A stretch of DNA of 64,000 nucleotides, from assembly GCA_009763385.1 (NCBI GenBank), contig VDCT01000088.1, positions 372,001 to 436,000 of the forward strand, written 5' to 3'. Below, piece by piece: positions 31,985 through 42,018 of this stretch; positions within the stretch are counted from its first letter, which is position 1, and the number at the start of each line of letters is the position of its first letter. The notes under the pieces are model-generated. The model saw only the letters and a program-made list of their open reading frames with translations, was not told where the DNA came from and did not search any database. The translations under genes and the position numbers were made by a program. The DNA comes from Coix lacryma-jobi var. lacryma-jobi (taxonomy: Eukaryota > Streptophyta > Magnoliopsida > Poales > Poaceae).

Positions 31985-34900
31985 GTGCTTGATAGTGGGT
32001 GCACTCAACACATGACCGGAGATGCAAGAATGTTCAATTCAATCAACAAGAATGATGACAATGGGATTGATAGTATTACATTTGGTGATAATGGCAAAGG
32101 CAAGGTCAAGGGGCTCGGTAAGATTGCTATATCAAATGACATGAGCATATCCAATGTATTGCTAGTAGAGAGCTTGAACTTTAATTTGCTATCTGTGGCT
32201 CAATTGTGTGATCTTGGATTCAAATGCATATTTGGGGTTGATGATGTAGAGATCATAAGTGTAGATGGCTCAAACTTGATCTTCAAAGGCTTTAGATATG
32301 AAAATCTATACTTGGTTGATTTCAATGCTAGTGAAGCTCAATTGTCAACTTGTTTCTTCACCAAATCTAGCATGGGTTGCCTATGGCATAGAAGACTTGG
32401 TCATGTTGGAACGAAACAATTGAATAGATTGATTAAGCATGATCTAGTTAGAGGCTTGAAAGATGTGGTATTTGAAAAGGATAAACTTTGTAGCTCTTGT
32501 CAAGCCGGAAAGCAAGTTGGAAACACTCACCCCAAAAAGAGCATGATGAGCACTAGCAAAGCATTTGAGTTGTTGCACATGGATCTATTTGGACCAACAA
32601 CATACACTAGCATTGGTGGAAACAAATATGGTTTTGTGATAGTGGATGATTTCACAAGATATACATGGGTGTTCTTTCTAAGTGACAAAAGTGATACATA
32701 TGCTACATTCAAATCTTTTGTCAAGAGATGTCACAATGAGTTTGAAACAACCATCAAGAAAGTGAGAAGTGACAATGGTAGTGAATTTAGAAACACAAGA
32801 GTTGATGAGTTATGTGATGAATTTGGAATTAGACATCAATTCTCTGCCAAGTACACTCCACAATCAAATGGTCTTGTTGAAAGGAAGAATAGAACTCTCA
32901 TTGATATGGCAAGATCTATGCTTAGTGAGTACAATGTGAGTCATTCATTTTGGGCCGAAGCTATCAACACGGCTTGCTATTGTAGCAACCGCCTCTATTG
33001 TCACCCCATGATGGAGAAGACTCCTTATGAGCTATTGAATGGAAGAAAGCCCAACATTGCCTACTTTAGAGTCTTTGGTTGCAAATGCTATATCTTGAAG
33101 AAAGGTACTAGATTGAGCAAGTTTGAGAAGAAATGTGATGAAGGCTTCTTGCTTGGTTACTCCACTACAAGCAAAGCATATAGAGTTTGGAACTTGACTA
33201 GTGGTACTCATGATGAAGTGCATGATGTTGAATTTGATGAAACAAATGGCTCTCAAGATGAAGAAGAAAATCTAGATGATGTGAGAGGAACTCAATTGGT
33301 CAATGCAATGAAGAATATGGATATTGGTGATATTCGGCCTATGGAAGTGATTGATGTTGAAGATGACAAAGATCAAGTGCTCACTTCTCCATTTGTGCAA
33401 GCTAGTGGTTCTCAATTGCAAGATCAACAAGTGGCTAGTTCATCTCAACCAAATGCTCAAGCAAGTACAAGTAATCAAGTTCAAGTGCTCCAACCAACCA
33501 ATGTTGCAAGAGATCATCCATTAGATCAAATCATTGGTGGAATTCAAAGTGGTGTGCAAACTAGATCAAGATTGGCTTCATTTTGTGAACATTACTCTTT
33601 TGTATCATCCATTGATCCAACCAAGATTGAAGAAGCATTACAAGATGTTGATTGGGTAAATGCCATGCATGAAGAGCTTAACAACTTCACAAGAAATCAA
33701 GTATGGGAATTGGTAGAGAGGCCTAAGAACTACAATGTGATTGGCACTAGATGGGTCTTTCGCAACAAACAAGATCAAGATGGCATCGTGGTGAGAAACA
33801 AAGCAAGATTAGTAGCACAAGTTTACACTCAAGTAGAGGGTCTTGACTTTGGTGAAACATATGCACCGGTTGCAAGATTAGAAGCAATAAGAATCCTATT
33901 AGCTTATGCTTGTTCCCACAACATCAAGTTATATCAAATGGATGTCAAGAGTGCATTTCTCAATGGCTACATCAATGAGTTAATATATGTTGAGCAACCA
34001 CCCGGTTTTGAAGATGACAAGAAGCCCAACCATGTTTACAAGCTCAAGAAGGCACTTTATGGTTTGAAACAAGCACCAAGAGCATGGTATGAGAGATTAA
34101 GAGATTTTCTCCTCTCTAAAGGGTTCAAGATGGGAAAGGTTGATACTACTCTCTTCACTAAGAAGATTGGAAAAGACTTGTTTGTGTTGCAAATCTATGT
34201 TGATGATATCATTTTTGGTTCAACCAATCAAGACTTTTGTGAAGAGTTTGGTGAATTGATGGCAAATGAGTTTGAGATGTCCATGATTGGAGAGCTTAGC
34301 TACTTCCTTGGTCTACAAATCAAGCAATTGAAGGAAGGCACATTTGTTAGTCAAGGCAAGTACATAAAGGACATGATCAAGAAGTTTGGATTGCAAGATG
34401 CAAAAGCCATTAGCACACCTATGGGGACAAATGGACAATTGGATAGTGATGCAAGTGGCAATATGGTGGATCAAAAGTTGTATCGGTCTATGATTGGAAG
34501 CCTACTCTATGTGACCGCATCAAGACCGGATGTCATGTTTAGTGTATGCATGTGTGCAAGATTCCAAGCCTCACCAAGAGAGAGTCACTTGAAGGCAACC
34601 AAGAAAATATTGAGGTACTTGAAGCATACACAAGATATTGGTTTATGGTATCCAAAGGGGTCAAACTTTGAGTTGATTGGATATTCGGACTCCGATTATG
34701 CGGGTTGCAAGGTTGATAGAAAGAGCACATCAGGCACATGTCAATTATTGGGAAGATCACTTGTGTCTTGGTCATCAAAGAAGCAAAATAGTGTGGCACT
34801 TTCAACTGCCGAAGCCGAATACATATCCGCCGGTAGTTGTTGTGCTCAATTACTTTGGATGAAAGCAACTTTGGATGACTTTGGAATCAAATTTAAACAA

Positions 34901-35149
34901 GTGCCATTACTATGTGACAATGAAAGTGTGGTGAAGCTCACAAACAAACCCATGCAACATTCAAGAACAAAGCATATTGACATTAGGCACCATTTCATAA
35001 GAGACCATCAACAAAAGGGTGATATTTCAATTGAGAATGTTGGCACCGATGATCAACTTGCCGACATATTCACCAAGCCACTTGATGAGAAGAGGTTTTA
35101 CAAGCTAAGGAATGAATTGAACATACTTGACTTCTCGAATATGTGTTGA
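31985..35149 (+). CDS. Element C pol polyprotein (protease, integrase, reverse transcriptase, RNase H)
   Basis: An uninterrupted frame of about 1054 codons, open upstream to 31955 just after a TAG. Domains in order: aspartic protease motif LDSGCTQHMTG (residues 2-12); GAG-pre-integrase zinc segment HRRLGH...CSSCQAGK (about 134-178); integrase catalytic triad in HMDLFG (about 199), RSDNGSEF (about 262) and SNGLVERKN (about 298), with the 35-residue spacing of D,D35E; RT with YQMDVKSAFLNGYI, ALYGLKQAPRAWYERL and YVDDIIFG (about 738-741); RNase H with YSDSDYAGC, STAEAEYISAGS and RTKHIDIRHHFIRDH. The order protease-integrase-RT-RNase H defines Ty1/copia. A VAQVYTQVEG segment carries Val where related elements have Gly. 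Pol is in a different frame from gag. Confidence 0.95.
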   Translation: MLDSGCTQHMTGDARMFNSINKNDDNGIDSITFGDNGKGKVKGLGKIAISNDMSISNVLLVESLNFNLLSVAQLCDLGFKCIFGVDDVEIISVDGSNLIFKGFRYENLYLVDFNASEAQLSTCFFTKSSMGCLWHRRLGHVGTKQLNRLIKHDLVRGLKDVVFEKDKLCSSCQAGKQVGNTHPKKSMMSTSKAFELLHMDLFGPTTYTSIGGNKYGFVIVDDFTRYTWVFFLSDKSDTYATFKSFVKRCHNEFETTIKKVRSDNGSEFRNTRVDELCDEFGIRHQFSAKYTPQSNGLVERKNRTLIDMARSMLSEYNVSHSFWAEAINTACYCSNRLYCHPMMEKTPYELLNGRKPNIAYFRVFGCKCYILKKGTRLSKFEKKCDEGFLLGYSTTSKAYRVWNLTSGTHDEVHDVEFDETNGSQDEEENLDDVRGTQLVNAMKNMDIGDIRPMEVIDVEDDKDQVLTSPFVQASGSQLQDQQVASSSQPNAQASTSNQVQVLQPTNVARDHPLDQIIGGIQSGVQTRSRLASFCEHYSFVSSIDPTKIEEALQDVDWVNAMHEELNNFTRNQVWELVERPKNYNVIGTRWVFRNKQDQDGIVVRNKARLVAQVYTQVEGLDFGETYAPVARLEAIRILLAYACSHNIKLYQMDVKSAFLNGYINELIYVEQPPGFEDDKKPNHVYKLKKALYGLKQAPRAWYERLRDFLLSKGFKMGKVDTTLFTKKIGKDLFVLQIYVDDIIFGSTNQDFCEEFGELMANEFEMSMIGELSYFLGLQIKQLKEGTFVSQGKYIKDMIKKFGLQDAKAISTPMGTNGQLDSDASGNMVDQKLYRSMIGSLLYVTASRPDVMFSVCMCARFQASPRESHLKATKKILRYLKHTQDIGLWYPKGSNFELIGYSDSDYAGCKVDRKSTSGTCQLLGRSLVSWSSKKQNSVALSTAEAEYISAGSCCAQLLWMKATLDDFGIKFKQVPLLCDNESVVKLTNKPMQHSRTKHIDIRHHFIRDHQQKGDISIENVGTDDQLADIFTKPLDEKRFYKLRNELNILDFSNMC

Positions 35150-35320
35150 TGCACCCCCACTTATATGACATGCCTCTCCTTCGACAAAGCAAGGTAAAAG
35201 TTGATTGGCATATGCATCCATACTCTGGTAGGACATGTTTAGTGCATCTAGTCATTCCTCACAATTATTAGACTCATTCATGAAAATAAAATGATTTTGA
35301 TGCTTATATGATGCCACTAT
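35150..35320 (+). other. Element C region after pol, first part
   Basis: Noncoding leader of the 3' untranslated region, interrupted by D at ACTAT (35316-35320). The sequence around 35285-35320 matches N at about 11925-11960 in inverse orientation. Confidence 0.7.
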
Positions 35321-35596
35321 TGAAGGACCGAGAATGCTACCAGAAAGCGACCAGAGGGGGGGGGGGTGAATGGGAGCTTCAAAATTCCTTTCAGAAACTT
35401 GTTGCCACTGTCCCATATATCAACCCAAAAGGAAAACCCTAGAGCTTGCTAGTGTCCATGACCCTAGATGTCGGGTGGATGCTTCCAAGAAGCACAGCGG
35501 GACACTACACAACTCTAGAAACTCAACGCAAAAGACGGAAACCAAATCCGACAACGAACAAACAAACTGCAGACGAAAACGTGCAGAAGCAGTGCT

Positions 35597-35880
35597 GACC
35601 GGACTTTGCCTGCGTCCGGTCCCAACCCACCGGACGCGTCCGGTCAAGCCAAATCAGTTTTGGACCCTTACTGTGTTGGACCGGACTCTGTGAAGCCGTG
35701 CGTCCGGTCAAAGCCTGTGTGCACGGTCAACTGACAAAACAACCGATGAACAGTGAAAGCTGTGCGTCCGGTCAGTGAGTGAACCAAGCGTCCGGTCAAT
35801 CACGTGAAAAATCTCATGCTCTGTTCAACGACCGGACTCACAGGGAGCGTCCGGTCGATGAATGTCCAGCGTCCAGTCAC
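35597..35880. repeat. GACCGGAC/GTCCGGTC array in D LTR (left)
   Basis: Roughly eight to ten half-sites with the same core as in C, but placed at the opposite end of the LTR relative to transcription. Duplicated at 45040-45322. Confidence 0.8.
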
Positions 35881-36654
35881 CCCGCGAAACGGCTGTTCGT
35901 CCACCGATTCGACTCGATCTCATCCAAAACGAAACCTCTAGGGTTCAAACTTGGTGAGTAGAGTCACAAGGAGGATAGTGAGCTATCTCTAAGAGATCAT
36001 GGCTCGAACCTATCTCCAAATCGATGAATCGAAGAATTTCGGGGGAAGGGAGAAAAACTTAGCCCGAAACCAAAAACGATCGATCTCCTAGACCATGAGG
36101 TTAGAGGTGAATTCCTTCGGTGGAAAGAAGTGCCTCACGACCTAGGACAACTTGGTTCAAATGGATTTGCAAAAGATGAACCGAGCAAAGAGATCGAGCG
36201 ACGGGAAAAACGTGGAGAAAAAGGATTCCGCGAAGAACACGAACAAAACGAGAATCACAACCACGAATTGCAACCGTGTGGCTACCACACGCTACAACAG
36301 TGAGATTACGATCTCACTTCCTCAAAATCTCATGAACACAGAGGTATTGTTCTCTTCTCTGTGGATCTCAGGTTCGCTACAGCAGGGGAGTGGGAGAGCA
36401 GGAAAACCTAGAAGCAAAAGAGCAAATGACTGAGATAGAAAGGGAGGAGGGCGTCTCCCTCTACTTAACCTATTCCTAATTCCTACTCTATTCCTATTCT
36501 ACCCCTCTCTACTTACAGAGCGAACCAGCTAAACCCTAAGGCTATTCTGGACCAACTCGGTGGAAGGTGGATCCGACGGCCACGCCCGCACAACTCGTAG
36601 CGTTGCCTCGACGCAACCTCCCGATTGCCGCTACGTGCCGTCCTTGCTCTGCAC

Positions 36655-36905
36655 CCCCGGTTTTGTGGCCCAAACCGGGTAACCAGCCTTTTCCAGCCAA
36701 ACCCCGGTTTTGAGGCCCAAACCAGGAAACCAGCCCACCAGCATCTGAGTTTTGAGGCCCAAACTCAGCAAACCCGCAGCGCCCAGGTTTTGAGGCCCAA
36801 ACCTGGAAACCGTCCTCAGCCCGAGTTTTGTGGCCAAACTCGGAAACCCTCAGCACCCAGGTTTTGAGGCCCAAACCTGGAAACCGTCCACCCGATGGTT
36901 TTTCC
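36655..36905. repeat. GTTTTGAGGCCCAAAC palindrome array in D LTR (left)
   Basis: Six units of ccaggttttgaggcccaaac or variants; duplicated at 46098-46345. Confidence 0.78.
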
Positions 36906-37269
36906 CTGGCTCTACCACCAAACCGACGCCATAGATGGGATGCACCGCCCGTGCACCCCGTCCACCGACACGTGTCCCTAAGTCCATGACTCAGGCAACA
37001 CATGACCACAAGTCTTCGCTCATCGCTGTCCCAGGCTGCCAGCCACCACAGCTGATCCTCGGGCCACCGGTCCCTCAGTCCAAGCCTCACATCCGCCCTT
37101 CGCCACTCTCGGTCCATCGGCACGGCACGTCTCTACTTGACCTTCACCTTGCCTCTGATCACTGTATCCGTGCTCGACACCTGCACAACACAAGCCAAAG
37201 AACATGCGCATCATCCCAGTTGACAATCACTCATCACTCAGAGACTCGGCATACACCCATGTATCCGCA

Positions 37270-38821
37270 ATCTCCCCCTTGATGAGTGCATTGTCAACTA
37301 CCAACACAAATCATAATAGAAGGAAGGAAGGAAGAAGGAGAAGAGAGAACTCGACCAAATGACCCAAAAGCATAGCAAAGCCGAAGAAGCTCAAGTGGAA
37401 AGATTGAAACAACTTGGTTCCCAAAGACATGGGCAACGGCTCGACGCAACCAAGCAAAGCAAAGCTAGCCCTCAAGAAGAGGTAGCACAGGCTCAACACC
37501 GCTAGCAAATACCAATTGAAAATATCAAAGCAAAATGCTAGTCCCTCAAGATAGAGGCACAGAGGCTCAACACAACTAGCAATGAAAGTTCGATACCAAA
37601 ACCTTATGACCAACAGGAGGCAGAAGAACTCCTTCTCGAATAGTGCAAACAACCAGGAAAGCTCCTCCTAAGCAAAAAGAGGGTTATGATTTGTGATTTC
37701 TCCCCCTTAGTTGAAAATGCACCTATCAAGAAACAGTGCTCCCCCTCAGAAAATGCACCACCAAAAGTGCAAACCAGAGAAGTTCTCCTATTAACAAGAG
37801 AAGTTCTCCCCCTTCCAAAATGCATATGAGTCAAAAATGCAAGTTAGGAGCTTCAGGAGTATACTCAAAAGAGTGTAAAGATGCTCGACAGAGTTCTGAT
37901 CCGATGACTCAAAAAATGCACAGAATGCTAGCAAAGGCTCAAACTGATCACTAACTCTGAAATGAGAGCACAAAGAGCAGTTTTTAGCCAAAAAAGGTAT
38001 TCACCATCAAAATAGCACAGACATGTATAGACAGGAAGTCAAACAAGTGCTAAACATGTATACAAGGTGAACTACCCCTAGCACAGTTCAATCATCATGC
38101 TGATACCAAATAAAACATGAAGCATGTACTTGTGATTTCAAAATTTTAATCGGAGTTGCAGCGATGAAATTACACAAGTCCAGAAATCAGCATGTGACTG
38201 CGAGAGGTTGAATGCTTGTTATTGCCTAACTTTCCAACTGTGTGAAGCCTATGCATAAGCAATCAGAAGCTTAAAGCAACAGTTTCGGTCATACACTACA
38301 CAGCTCAAGTTTAACTCAAAGTGCAATGAGAAACAGTCTCGAAAATGTGAGGTGCTAACAAGCAAACCCATCTCGATCTTTTCAATTCATTTAACTTGGT
38401 TCAGATTTTAGACAGAATATGACATACCAAGCAAGTGAATGACTCAACACTAGAGACATAGCAACCTAGCATACATAAAAAGCATAAGTGACTTCGACAC
38501 ATCCTACACATGCTAGTTGCATATCTCAATGGTGAACATTTTCAAGTTTTAAGTTCATTAATCACATTCACCATTCAAAAATAGCTCAGCTCTCAGTATG
38601 TATCAGTGATCAGAAAGAGCATAAGCTACAGCATCTACATAAAGCATCGGAGCAAAGACTACACAGAGCATAGTTACATTCTTCAAACTATATTCATGAA
38701 GCTCAGAATGTAAAAGCGTATGCTGAAATGCAAAGATGCATGAAGAAATCAAAAGAAAACAAAAATAACTGAAAAACACAAAGTCAGTGTATCATACCAG
38801 AGTCAAAAATGTTTCCCCCAT
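37270..38821 (-). other. Element D region after pol with repeated polypurine tracts
   Basis: No coding content. Polypurine tracts on the coding strand are at 37271-37283 (next to the LTR), about 37700, 37740, 37806 and 38812. Collinear with the same region in B and O. Confidence 0.7.
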
Positions 38822-40429
38822 CTAAAAGGGGAAACACACACCAAGCTCACCTCTCAACCGATTAAAAGTTGATTGGTCCAAAGGCTTGGTGAAAATATCA
38901 GCCAACTGATGATGAGTATCGACATGGCGAAGGTCGATATCACCCTTCTCATAGTGGTCTCGTAGAAAATGAAAGCGCACATCAATGTGTTTGGTCTTCG
39001 AGTGCAGCACGGGGTTCTTAGCAACGCTAATAGCACTCGTGCTGTCACAAAGCAAAGGAACACGAGAAAAGCTCAGACCAAAATCACGCAAAGTGGCCAT
39101 CATCCAGAGTAACTGGGAATACCAGCTAGCTGCAGCAACATACTCAGCCTCCGTGGTAGACTGGGCAACACTAGACTGCTTGCGAGAGGACCACGAAACA
39201 AGAGAAGAACCAATAAACTGGCAAGTCCCAGAAGTGGACTTGCGCTCAATCCGGCAACCAGCAAAATCAGCATCGGAATAACCACAAAGGGAAAGAGTGG
39301 AGGAAGCAGAATACCAAATCCCGAATTCTGGAGTGAAGGATAAGTACCTCATAATGCGCTTGACCGCCTGACGGTGAGAAGTGTGCGGCGAAGACTGAAA
39401 ATGCGCGCAAAAACACACCGCGAACAGGATGTCTGGGCGTGTCGCCGTCAGGTACAACAGCGACTCAATCATACTCCGGTACTCCTTCTGGTCCACTACT
39501 TCTCCCTCCTTGTCCGCATCTAGGGCCGTCGTGATCGCCATGGGTGTTGGAAGAGGCTTGGCCTCACCCATGTCGAATTTCTTCAGAATGTCCCGGGTGT
39601 ACTTGCCCTGGTGCACGAACGTCCCTTCCCGGGATTGCTTGATTTGCAACCCGAGGAAAAACGTCAACTCGCCCATCATGCTCATCTGGAACTCCCTGCT
39701 CATAGTATCTGCGAACTTGGCAACCAAAGCGTGAGAAGAACCACCGAAAATGATATCATCCACGTAAATTTGGACCAAGAGAGTATCAGTGCCTTGCTTG
39801 AGGAGAAAGAGCGTTTTATCTACACATCCCATTTTAAAACCCTTAGCAAGCAAAAAGGTTTTCAACCTATCATACCAGGCTCTAGGGGCTTGTTTCAAAC
39901 CATACAAAGCTTTGTGAAGTTTAAAGACATGGTTTGGAAACTTGGGATTTTCGAAACCATGGGGTTGTCTAACATACACCTCCTCTTCTATGTAGCCGTT
40001 TAAGAAGGCACTCTTGACATCCATTTGAAAGAGTTTAAAACCTTTGGATGCAGCAAAAGCCAAGAGTATCCTAATTGCCTCCAAACGAGCTACAGGAGCA
40101 AACGTCTCCTCATAGTCTATCCCCTCCTTCTGACTATATCCCTGGGCTACGAGTCTGGCCTTGTTTCTCACAACATGGCCATCTTCTCCCTGTTTGTTTT
40201 TGAAAACCCATTTTGTCCCAATTGGATGACACTCAGAAGGTGGAGACACTAGAACCCAAACCCGATTTCTCTCAAAGTTCTCAAGCTCCTCATGCATGGC
40301 ATTGACCCAATCCGGATCCGTCAAAGTGTGTCCAACATCTCGGGGTTCAAAATCAGCAACAAATGCAGAATGAGCAAAGTGAGAGATTTGCCTTGACCGG
40401 GTGACGCGTTCGTCGATGCTGCCGATCAT
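38822..40429 (-). pseudogene. Element D pol, reverse transcriptase and RNase H segment
   Basis: A 535-codon uninterrupted frame that begins with ATG immediately after an in-frame TAG (40432-40430). Landmarks: DWVNAMHEELENFERNRVW, VVRNKARLVAQGYSQKEG, FQMDVKSAFLNGYIEEE, LYGLKQAPRAWYDRLK, YVDDIIFGGSS, YSDADFAGCRIERKSTSG, STTEAEYVAAAS, KTKHIDVRFHFLRDH and the C-terminus GVCFPF. All RT and RNase H core motifs are present. The upstream stop separates it from protease-integrase, so normal polyprotein synthesis would need readthrough or restart at the adjacent AUG. Confidence 0.9.
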
Positions 40430-42004
40430 CTATTGAGGCGGGTGCTGGCGCTGAATGTGTCGTGGCGCCTCCCTTGCCGAAGTGATCTCCCCCTCAGCAG
40501 CAGCTGGTGCCTCCCCGGGTACAAAGGGTACCGCTCGGGGTGGCGGATCCCACGGCCCCCAGGAAGAAGAGGTGTCGGGGCCGTGAGTCGTAGTAGAAGC
40601 CGCTCTTTGCGGCACAGCAGGTGGAGGAGGTGCTGGATCATCTATCCCTTCAGCACGTTCTTCTTCATCATCGAAAAGAGGCTCGCCAACCTCATGATCA
40701 CCTGCACGCTCAAAACGAGAAGAAGGACAAACCATGGTCTCATCGAAGGTGACATCTGATGTCTCCAAGACTCGGTTAGTGTTAAGGTCAAGTACACGAT
40801 AAGCTCGAGTGTGAGTGCCATAACCCAAAAACACATCGTCAGAAGAACGAGACTCAAATTTGTCCAAGTTGCCCTTTTTGAGTATAAAACAATGGCAACC
40901 AAAAACTCTAAAATAACTCACCTTGGGGAGTTTTCCAAAACGCAACTCGTAAGAGGTCTTTTTCAAGAAAGCTCGAAGAAAAATGCGATTGGAAATATAG
41001 CATGCAGTGCTCATAGCTTCGGCCCAATATCGCCTAGGAGTCCTATGCTCATCGAGCATCATCCTGGCCATCTCTACAAGGGTCCGATTCTTCCTCTCTA
41101 CAACACCATTCTGAGGGGGTGTGTAGGGGGAAGAAAACTGATGCTCTAAACCCAAAGAGTTACAAAACTTCTCAAAATCCGAATTCTTGAATTCGGAACC
41201 ATTATCACTCCTAATAGCTCGCATCGAGTTCAAAGGGAACTCGTTCTGAAGATGCAAAATCAGATTGCGAGCAAAGGAGAAAGTCTCGGTCTTCTCAGCT
41301 AAAAAGAAGACCCACGAATATCTCGAAAAGTCATCAACAACAACAAGCACATACCACTTCCCCCCAACCAAGCTCACCCGAGCCGGACCAACAAGGTCCA
41401 TGTGCAAAAGCTCTCCAGGGCGCTTGGTCATGACCTAAGTCACTGGATGGTGGGGAGCGGCAACCATCTTCCCGTGTCTACAAGAGTGGAAAACAAGATC
41501 CTTCTCCATTGATAACTTAGGCAATCCTCGGATTAGGCCAAGTGAACTAAGCCTTGCAAGCAAGTCAAAGCTCAAATGTCCAAGTCTCCTATGTCACTTC
41601 CAAAGATCAGAAGAGGAAGGTCCAGCCACAAGACAACGAGAAATGCCAAAAGACTCCGAGAAATCCGCACGAAAGACTTTCCCAAAGGGCGAAATCACAC
41701 AAACAAGATTGCCCTGAGGGTCCAAAATACGACTGAGATTCGGTTTAAAATGAATCTCATAGTCGTCGTCAAAGAGTTGTGAAACAGAAAGAAGGTTAAA
41801 ATGCAAGTTAGAAACAAGAGCAACATCGCGCAATACAAAGTGCTCATTAACTCGCACAGACCCACGAGACAGCACCTTACCTTTGCTGTTGTCGCCGAAG
41901 GTGATATACTCCTTTCCGGCGACCGGACTAAGACTGGAGAACCACTTGGCATTTCTGGTCATGTGCCTCGAACACCCGGAATCCACCAACCAAAAGTTCT
42001 CCAA
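40430..42004 (-). pseudogene. Element D pol, aspartic protease and integrase segment
   Basis: One frame containing the protease motif VDSGCSRHMTRN, the pre-integrase zinc segment and the integrase core (LLHMDLVGP, VVVDDFSRYSWVFF, IRSDNGSEFKN, PPQNGVVERKNRT, all three catalytic acids present). In-frame stops are TGA at about 41594 (Trp in B), TAG at about 41434 (Gln in B) and TAG at 40430 (Gln in B). All three fit single C-to-T or G-to-A changes. Confidence 0.9.
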
Positions 42005-42018
42005 TCGTTTTACCTACA

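Larger units (their letters stand above)
35321..37269 (-). repeat. Element D 3' LTR (left)
   Basis: 1949 bp. It has a GTCCGGTC/GACCGGAC array (35597-35880) and a GTTTTGAGGCCCAAAC array (36655-36905). Where B and O have CTATAAATAA, D reads a mutated version (about 36465-36475), so the promoter box is doubtful. Confidence 0.93.
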
